Assembly: GCA_024644185.1 (NCBI GenBank)
Contig: JAHELM010000017.1
Coordinates: 7,869 to 13,831 of the forward strand
Source of the DNA: Rhodospirillales bacterium
Lineage (GTDB): Bacteria > Pseudomonadota > Alphaproteobacteria > UBA8366 > JADFVY01
Direction of reading: 5' to 3'
DNA length: 5,963 bases
The position numbers were made by a program, and so were the translations under genes. The notes beneath the pieces were generated by a model. It saw only the letters and a list, made by a program, of their open reading frames with translations, had not been told where the DNA came from and made no database searches. Shown one piece after another: positions 1-3,972 of the stretch. Every line of letters begins with the position of its first letter. The first letter of the stretch is position 1.

Positions 1-137
1 TGGAGCGGGTCGAGACGGTGTGGGCCGGTCCCGTGGAGGGATGGACGCACCGCAAGCGGCTACGGGCATTCAAGGACCGATTGACGGCCCTTCGGGCCGC
101 CACGGCCACCCGTCCCGACGAGACGGTCAAGAAATAG
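1..137 (+). CDS. 3' end of an unrecognised upstream gene (partial)
   Basis: Reading from base 3, an open frame of 44 codons runs in from the left edge and ends at TAG 135-137. The visible C-terminus is rich in Arg, Lys and Ala, contains the segment WAGPVEGWTHRKRLRAF, and ends in DETVKK. It shows no motif I can tie to a family. It is called coding because its stop codon overlaps a strong Shine-Dalgarno sequence for the next gene, only 12 nt upstream of that start, which is the usual layout inside an operon. The basic tail could be a cytoplasmic end of a membrane protein or simply a disordered tail; neither can be decided here. The start and most of the gene lie outside the window. Confidence 0.6.
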   Translation, partial: ERVETVWAGPVEGWTHRKRLRAFKDRLTALRAATATRPDETVKK

Positions 138-142
138 GAGGG
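136..142 (+). promoter_or_regulatory. Shine-Dalgarno overlapping the upstream stop codon
   Basis: AGGAGGG sits 7 nt before the ATG at 150 and shares its first two bases with the TAG stop (135-137) of the preceding gene. It is a near-perfect anti-16S match and fixes the start of the 178-residue gene. The overlap suggests that translation of the two genes is linked. Confidence 0.8.
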
Positions 143-149
143 CCGAAGC

Positions 150-686
150 ATGATTGTCAAAGCACTGCAATTTCTCGGCCAGGGTATCGTCTATGCGGGC
201 ATGGCCCTGTGGCTGGGCTATTTCGCCAATCAGCCGGTCTACAACCAGTTGCCGCCGGACATGGCGCTGGTCAAGCTGAGCGTCATTCATGGCGCACAGC
301 ATGAGGGCGCGTGCCGCAAACGAACGCAGGCGGAACTGAATGCGCTGGCACCGAATATGCGCGCCCCCCTCGATTGCCCGCGAGAGAGGCTCCCCGTCAC
401 CATCGAGGTCCTGCTGGACGGCAAGCTCGTCTATCGTGAAAGCGTGCAGCCGGCCGGCTTGGCGCGTGGCGGCAAGACGCGCGCCTATTACAAGTTTCAA
501 ACCGGCGCGGGGCCACATGAACTGGAGGCACGACTGGTCGATTCGGCGCGGACCGAGGGATACGATTACGAAAAGGCAGTTCGGATCGATCTGATACCCG
601 GTGAGAATTTCGTCATCGATTTCCGGGCGGAACTGGGCGGCTTCAAATTCCTGGGCCGGTCCGTGACCGACCTGCCCGAAAATTGA
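150..686 (+). CDS. Membrane-anchored protein of unknown function (178 aa)
   Basis: I do not recognise this 178-residue protein. Residues about 6-26 form a hydrophobic stretch (FLGQGIVYAGMALWLGYFA) after a short N-terminus with one Lys, which fits an N-terminal membrane anchor or uncleaved signal. No lipobox is seen. The rest, about residues 30-178, is soluble and would then be periplasmic. It alternates short hydrophobic and polar runs (VTIEVLLDGKLVYRE, HELEARLVD, FVIDFRAEL), suggesting a beta-sandwich-like fold. Two cysteines, Cys55 and Cys76, flank a helical-looking segment and could form a disulfide. The start is fixed by AGGAGGG 7 nt upstream. It lies 12 nt after the previous gene and 22 nt before the hemerythrin gene, so the three are probably co-transcribed. 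A link to respiration or oxygen/NO handling is only a guess from the hemerythrin neighbour. Confidence 0.85.
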   Translation: MIVKALQFLGQGIVYAGMALWLGYFANQPVYNQLPPDMALVKLSVIHGAQHEGACRKRTQAELNALAPNMRAPLDCPRERLPVTIEVLLDGKLVYRESVQPAGLARGGKTRAYYKFQTGAGPHELEARLVDSARTEGYDYEKAVRIDLIPGENFVIDFRAELGGFKFLGRSVTDLPEN

Positions 687-708
687 GCGGCGGGAGAGGG
701 AGAACGTC

Positions 709-1116
709 ATGCCCCTGATTCAGTGGAAGAACGAGTTCGCGATCGGGATTCCCGCCGTGGATCACGAACACCAGGGAATGATCGCGCTGATCAATGCCCT
801 GCACGACGGCCTGTCGAAGAGGACCGCGTCGCGCGGCGAGGTCGTCGATATGCTGGGTGAGATCCATGCGCGAATCGCGGCCCATTTTGCGCTTGAGGAG
901 CGCGAGATGCGGCAGATACGCTACGACCGGTTCACCGACCACAAGGAGGACCACGAGCTCCTGCTCGACGAGATCCGCGAGATCATGGACGATGTCGAAT
1001 TGGGCGGCGCCGCCGATTACGCTGCCAGCCTCAGTCAGCGGCTGGAGCGCTGGTTCTCCGAGCATTTTCGCACCCACGATGCGCGCCTGCACAAGTTCCT
1101 CGAGGGCAAGACCTGA
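709..1116 (+). CDS. Bacteriohemerythrin (single-domain hemerythrin, 135 aa)
   Basis: This is a non-heme di-iron O2-binding protein of the four-helix-bundle hemerythrin family. The N-terminal signature W-x(11)-DHEHQ (Trp6 to Gln22) is present. The full ligand set can be read: His21, His59 and Glu63 (HFxxEE), His78 and His82 (HKEDH), then His119 and Asp124 (HFRTHD). The length of 135 residues matches stand-alone bacteriohemerythrins, and no signal peptide or fused signalling domain is visible, so it is expected in the cytoplasm. Known roles in the family are O2 storage or delivery to oxidases, O2 or NO sensing, and iron or redox buffering; which applies here is not shown by the sequence. AGGGAG at 697-702 lies 6 nt before the ATG. 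It follows the membrane-anchored gene by 22 nt and is probably the last gene of that operon. It converges on the enolase-like gene with 9 nt between stops. Confidence 0.95.
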   Translation: MPLIQWKNEFAIGIPAVDHEHQGMIALINALHDGLSKRTASRGEVVDMLGEIHARIAAHFALEEREMRQIRYDRFTDHKEDHELLLDEIREIMDDVELGGAADYAASLSQRLERWFSEHFRTHDARLHKFLEGKT

Positions 1117-1125
1117 GAGTTCCGC

Positions 1126-2412
1126 TCAGCGGCGCCCCCAGGGGAAAGTCCCGCGGGGCGGCAAGGCGCCGCCGCCGATGGATTCGGCAATGCGAAGACC
1201 TTCGTTCCATTTCGCCATGCGTTCCGAGCGCGCAAAAGATCCAACCTTCAGGATCGGGGCGCCCCAGCCGACGGCCAGATGCACGATGCTGACATCCTCG
1301 GTCTCGCCTGATCGCGCGGACACGACCGTCGTCCATCCTGCCAGTTGGGCGGCCGCTTGCGCTGCCCGCGCCTCGCTCAGCGTGCCTGCCTGGTTGGGCT
1401 TCACCAATAATGCGTTGCAGGTCTTCGAATCGATGGCGGCCCGCACCCGCGTCTCGCTGGTCACCAGAAGATCGTCGCCAATCACCGCGATCCGGTCCCC
1501 TACGGCCTCGGTGAAGCGGCGAAATCCGTCCGGATCGTCCTCTGCCAGAGGATCTTCGATGGCGACGATCGGATAACGATCGACCCAGCCCAGCAACATG
1601 TCGATCATGCCGGCGCTGTCGAGGTCGCGTCCCTCCAGGCCTAGACGGTACCGCCCGTCTCGCCCGAATTCCGAAGCAGCGATGTCGAGGGAAATCGCCA
1701 TCTGCTCGCCGGGAACGAGCCCGGCCCGCTCGATCGCCCGGACCAAGAGGCCGAGACCTTCCTCGTTGCTGTCGAAGGCGGGCCAGAATCCGCCCTCGTC
1801 GGCGACCCCCTGCAGACGCCCCTGCTCGGCCAGCAGCGCGCCCGCGGCGCGATAGACCTCGGCCGTCCAGTCCAGCGCCTGGGTATAATCGTCCGCGCCT
1901 ACGGCAATCACCATGAAGTCCTGGATGTCCACGCGCCGCCCCGCATGCGCGCCGCCACCCAGGATCTGGATTTCCGGTAGCGGTAAAACTGGTTCATTCT
2001 CTACTAGTAGATATCTCCACAGCGGCAATCGCGCGGCGGCGGCGCCCGCATGGGCCGCCGCCATGGAAACCGCGACCAGGGCATTGCCACCCAGGCGTCG
2101 CTTGTTCGGCGTGCCGTCCAGCGCCACCAGCGCGGCATCCAGCCGACTCTGGTCCGACACATCCGTCCCGACGAGCGCGGCGGCGATTTCGCCATTCACC
2201 GCGGCAACCGCACCCGTCACGTCATAGCCCCCGAAACGCTCGCCTCCATCGCGACGGTCGAGGGCCTCGCCGGACCCGGTGGACGCACCCGCCGGCGCCA
2301 TCGCGCGGCCGAGGGAGCCATCCGCCAGGCGGATTTCGGCCTCCACCGTGGGCCGACCGCGCGAATCCCAGACACGCCTGCCTCGTATCCCGACAATCCG
2401 GCTGGCCGTCAT
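1126..2412 (-). CDS. Divergent enolase-family protein (phosphopyruvate hydratase-like, 428 aa)
   Basis: The protein is full length for an enolase and collinear with it throughout, with an N-terminal capping domain (about residues 1-135) and a barrel (about 145-420). Conserved positions, with yeast numbering in parentheses: Ser44 of GASTGS (S39), His156 (H159), Glu206 of ADEGG (E211), Mg2+ ligands Asp243, Glu286 and Asp313 (D246, E295, D320), Lys338 (K345, the base), Arg367 and Ser368 (R374, S375, phosphate contacts) and Lys389 (K396). Two near-invariant residues differ: SHRSGETED reads SARSGETED (Ala366 for H373), and IQEFM reads IQDFM (Asp165 for E168). The NGGxHA loop reads GGGAHAGRR, and the interdomain linker is about 4-5 residues shorter than in E. 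coli enolase. Automatic annotation would probably call it eno, but these changes make normal glycolytic activity doubtful. It overlaps the upstream kinase by ATGA and has its own Shine-Dalgarno, so the two are probably made together. The true substrate is unknown. Family assignment is sure; function is not. Confidence 0.93.
   Translation of the reverse strand: MTASRIVGIRGRRVWDSRGRPTVEAEIRLADGSLGRAMAPAGASTGSGEALDRRDGGERFGGYDVTGAVAAVNGEIAAALVGTDVSDQSRLDAALVALDGTPNKRRLGGNALVAVSMAAAHAGAAAARLPLWRYLLVENEPVLPLPEIQILGGGAHAGRRVDIQDFMVIAVGADDYTQALDWTAEVYRAAGALLAEQGRLQGVADEGGFWPAFDSNEEGLGLLVRAIERAGLVPGEQMAISLDIAASEFGRDGRYRLGLEGRDLDSAGMIDMLLGWVDRYPIVAIEDPLAEDDPDGFRRFTEAVGDRIAVIGDDLLVTSETRVRAAIDSKTCNALLVKPNQAGTLSEARAAQAAAQLAGWTTVVSARSGETEDVSIVHLAVGWGAPILKVGSFARSERMAKWNEGLRIAESIGGGALPPRGTFPWGRR
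1978..2016 (-). other. AT-rich rare-codon cluster inside the enolase-like gene
   Basis: Codons 133-145 of the enolase-like gene read AGA TAT CTA CTA GTA GAG AAT GAA CCA GTT TTA CCG CTA. The neighbouring genes almost always use CTG/CTC, CGC, GTC and CCG/CCC, so AGA, four leucine codons of the CTA/TTA type, GTA and CCA within 13 codons stand out. The stretch includes a perfect 10-bp palindrome (CTACTAGTAG, 2001-2010). It encodes the linker between the N-terminal cap and the barrel. The cluster is directly visible; whether it slows translation or marks a recombined patch is inference. Confidence 0.7.
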
Positions 2413-3407
2413 ACACCCAACTCCTTTGCCCAGACGGCCCGCACCGCCGCCAATTCAGTCACCGGATTGGCCAGCAGCGCCCGCGCGACGCGGCGAACGC
2501 GATCGCGGTCGACATCGGCCGTCAGATACTCGACCGGAGATTTGCCGTCCACGCGGCCCAGGAACAGTCCCGGCAACAGCGTTGCGGCCCGATACTCGGC
2601 ATCCGCCCGGTCTTCCCAAACCACGCCATCCAGCCATGCCGTGGCCAGCGCGTCGAAGCACGACAGAAAGGCCTTTGCCGAAATCGGAACCCACAGGCAT
2701 TTCAAGAGCATGTGGTTAAGACAGAATGCAATGTCGAAAGCCGGGTCGCCATACCAGGCGCATTCCGAATCGAGAAAGACCGGCCCGCGCGGGCCGAGCA
2801 CGATGTTCTTGGGACTGACATCGCCATGGATCAGGCAGCGTTTCGTATCCATGGTCCGTCGCGAAAGCCCGAACAGCACATCGCGCAGGTCCGGGTGGCG
2901 CGCCGCGGTCGCTTCCAGATAGGGTTCCGGCCTGATGGCACGAAAAATCTCATCGTTTGGAAAGCGGGCAGCGATCTCCGGGTTTCCAGCCGTGCCCGCG
3001 TGGATGCTGGCAATACGCCGGCCGACGTCGGCGGCCACGCCCGGGTCGGCGCGGCCTTCGCGCAACTCCTGCTTCCACAGACGGTATTCCGCGGGATCCA
3101 GATAACGCATCGCGAACATCCCGGCTGACCGGTCGTGACCCAGCACAAACGGCACCGCGTCCGGCTCGATCCTTCCCGCTGTCTCGATCCAGGCCACCTC
3201 GAAGGCGTTGCGTTCGACCGGCACGAGCCAGTCCATCGCAACCTGCAATTTCGGCAGCGCGCGCTTGATGCAGATCGAGCGGCCTCCCGGCAGGTCGACA
3301 CGCCAGATGTCGGAGGAGACGCCGCCAGCCAGTCGGGAAAATCCCGCGATGCCGCCGGCCAGCCCCAGCCTGACCACGGCAACAGACAGGAATGCACCCT
3401 CGTCCAT
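2409..3407 (-). CDS. APH-family (protein-kinase-fold) small-molecule phosphotransferase
   Basis: This 332-residue protein belongs to the aminoglycoside phosphotransferase/choline kinase/methylthioribose kinase superfamily, which transfers phosphate from ATP to a hydroxyl of a small molecule. A glycine-rich nucleotide loop is seen at residues 27-36 (AGGVSSDIWR), the ATP-binding lysine is probably Lys48 (CIKRA), and the catalytic loop HGDVSPKN gives His194, Asp196 and Asn201. The metal-binding motif is DSE (Asp213, Glu215), followed by WYGDPAFDIAF. The DxE...GDPxFD segment is nearer to methylthioribose-kinase-like and metabolic kinases than to classic antibiotic-resistance APH enzymes, so resistance is not the best guess. 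No signal or membrane segment is seen. It starts 15 nt after coaD, in the same reading frame, with no clear Shine-Dalgarno, so it may depend on reinitiation. Its stop overlaps the enolase-like start. The pairing suggests it makes the phosphorylated substrate for that protein (inference). Family certain, substrate unknown. Confidence 0.9.
   Translation of the reverse strand: MDEGAFLSVAVVRLGLAGGIAGFSRLAGGVSSDIWRVDLPGGRSICIKRALPKLQVAMDWLVPVERNAFEVAWIETAGRIEPDAVPFVLGHDRSAGMFAMRYLDPAEYRLWKQELREGRADPGVAADVGRRIASIHAGTAGNPEIAARFPNDEIFRAIRPEPYLEATAARHPDLRDVLFGLSRRTMDTKRCLIHGDVSPKNIVLGPRGPVFLDSECAWYGDPAFDIAFCLNHMLLKCLWVPISAKAFLSCFDALATAWLDGVVWEDRADAEYRAATLLPGLFLGRVDGKSPVEYLTADVDRDRVRRVARALLANPVTELAAVRAVWAKELGV
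2421..2427 (-). promoter_or_regulatory. Shine-Dalgarno for the enolase-like gene, inside the kinase gene
   Basis: On the minus strand AAAGGAG lies 8 nt before the ATG at 2412-2410, within codons for the kinase C-terminus (A-K-E-L). It supports the chosen start and, with the ATGA overlap (2412-2409), points to coupled translation of kinase and enolase-like protein. Confidence 0.75.
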
Positions 3408-3422
3408 GTGCAGCCGCGCGAT

Positions 3423-3938
3423 TCAGGCGATCTGGCCGAATTTGCGCTTCAGTCGTTCCAGCACCTTCGGTGGAACGAATTGCGCTATATCCCCACCCAG
3501 ACGGCCGATTTCCTTCACAAACCGCGAGGAGATGAACTGATTGCGGTCGGAGGACATCAGGAACACGGTCTCGACCTCGTTGTCGAGACGGCGGTTCATC
3601 GCCGCCATCTGGAATTCGTATTCGAAATCGGAAACCGCGCGCAGCCCCCGTATGATGACGCTGGCGCCGAGATCGCGCACGAAATGGATCAGCAGATTAT
3701 CGAAGGGCATGACTTCGATGCTGGCCCTGGCTTCGGCCGACAGCGCCTCCAGCCCATCGGCAACCAGACTGACCCGCTCGTCGATGTTGAACAGCGGATC
3801 CTTGCCGGCATTCTCCGCGACCGCAACCACCAGGCGATCCACGAGTTTCAGGGCCGATCGCTGGATCACGTCGAGATGACCCACCGTGATCGGATCGAAA
3901 GTGCCCGGATAGACGCCGATTCTCGGACGGCTGGCCAT
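3423..3938 (-). CDS. coaD: Phosphopantetheine adenylyltransferase
   Basis: This enzyme transfers AMP from ATP to 4'-phosphopantetheine to give dephospho-CoA, the fourth step of CoA synthesis, in the cytoplasm. The protein is 171 residues, normal for CoaD (about 160-170). The nucleotidyltransferase signature is YPGTFDPITVGH, with TxGH at residues 18-21. IIRGLRAVSDFEYE and the following QMAAMNRRL match the substrate-binding part, and FISSRFVKEIGRLGG matches the ISSxxVKE motif near the C-terminus. The start at 3938 is chosen because MASRPRIGVYPGTFDP matches the family N-terminus and follows an AGGAAGGG sequence. A longer frame to 4070 would add 44 residues that overlap gyrA coding and look unlike CoaD. 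It lies 34 nt after gyrA, a common alphaproteobacterial arrangement, with no terminator between them. The downstream kinase begins 15 nt later in the same frame. Confidence 0.97.
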   Translation of the reverse strand: MASRPRIGVYPGTFDPITVGHLDVIQRSALKLVDRLVVAVAENAGKDPLFNIDERVSLVADGLEALSAEARASIEVMPFDNLLIHFVRDLGASVIIRGLRAVSDFEYEFQMAAMNRRLDNEVETVFLMSSDRNQFISSRFVKEIGRLGGDIAQFVPPKVLERLKRKFGQIA

Positions 3939-3949
3939 AGACGTATCTG

Positions 3950-3957
3950 CCCTTCCT
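3950..3957 (-). promoter_or_regulatory. Probable ribosome binding site of coaD
   Basis: On the minus strand AGGAAGGG lies 11 nt before the ATG at 3938-3936, in the 34-nt gyrA-coaD gap. The spacing is a little long, but it is the only purine-rich run there and it favours the 171-residue form of CoaD over an upstream start. Confidence 0.55.
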
Positions 3958-3972
3958 GGCGGTTGGCCGGGT

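Noticed and set aside
60..710. Minus-strand 216-codon frame opposite the membrane-anchored gene
   Set aside because: The plus-strand gene has a strong Shine-Dalgarno, operon spacing and a membrane segment. The opposite frame has no family motif and runs across three plus-strand gene ends.
1113..1129. Inverted repeat CTGAG/CTCAG around the two convergent stop codons, as a terminator
   Set aside because: The stem is only 5 bp with a 7-nt loop and no T-run on either strand. It arises largely from the facing TGA and TCA stop triplets.
1157..1176. GGCGGC ... GCCGCC hairpin near the 3' end of the enolase-like gene
   Set aside because: It lies inside coding sequence for a Gly/Ala/Pro-rich tail, has no T-run, and such GC repeats are common in DNA of this composition.
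2409..3407. Aminoglycoside-resistance gene
   Set aside because: The APH fold is shared by many metabolic kinases. The motif spacing and the coupling to an enolase-like gene favour a metabolic role, and no mobile-element sequences or compositional break surround it.
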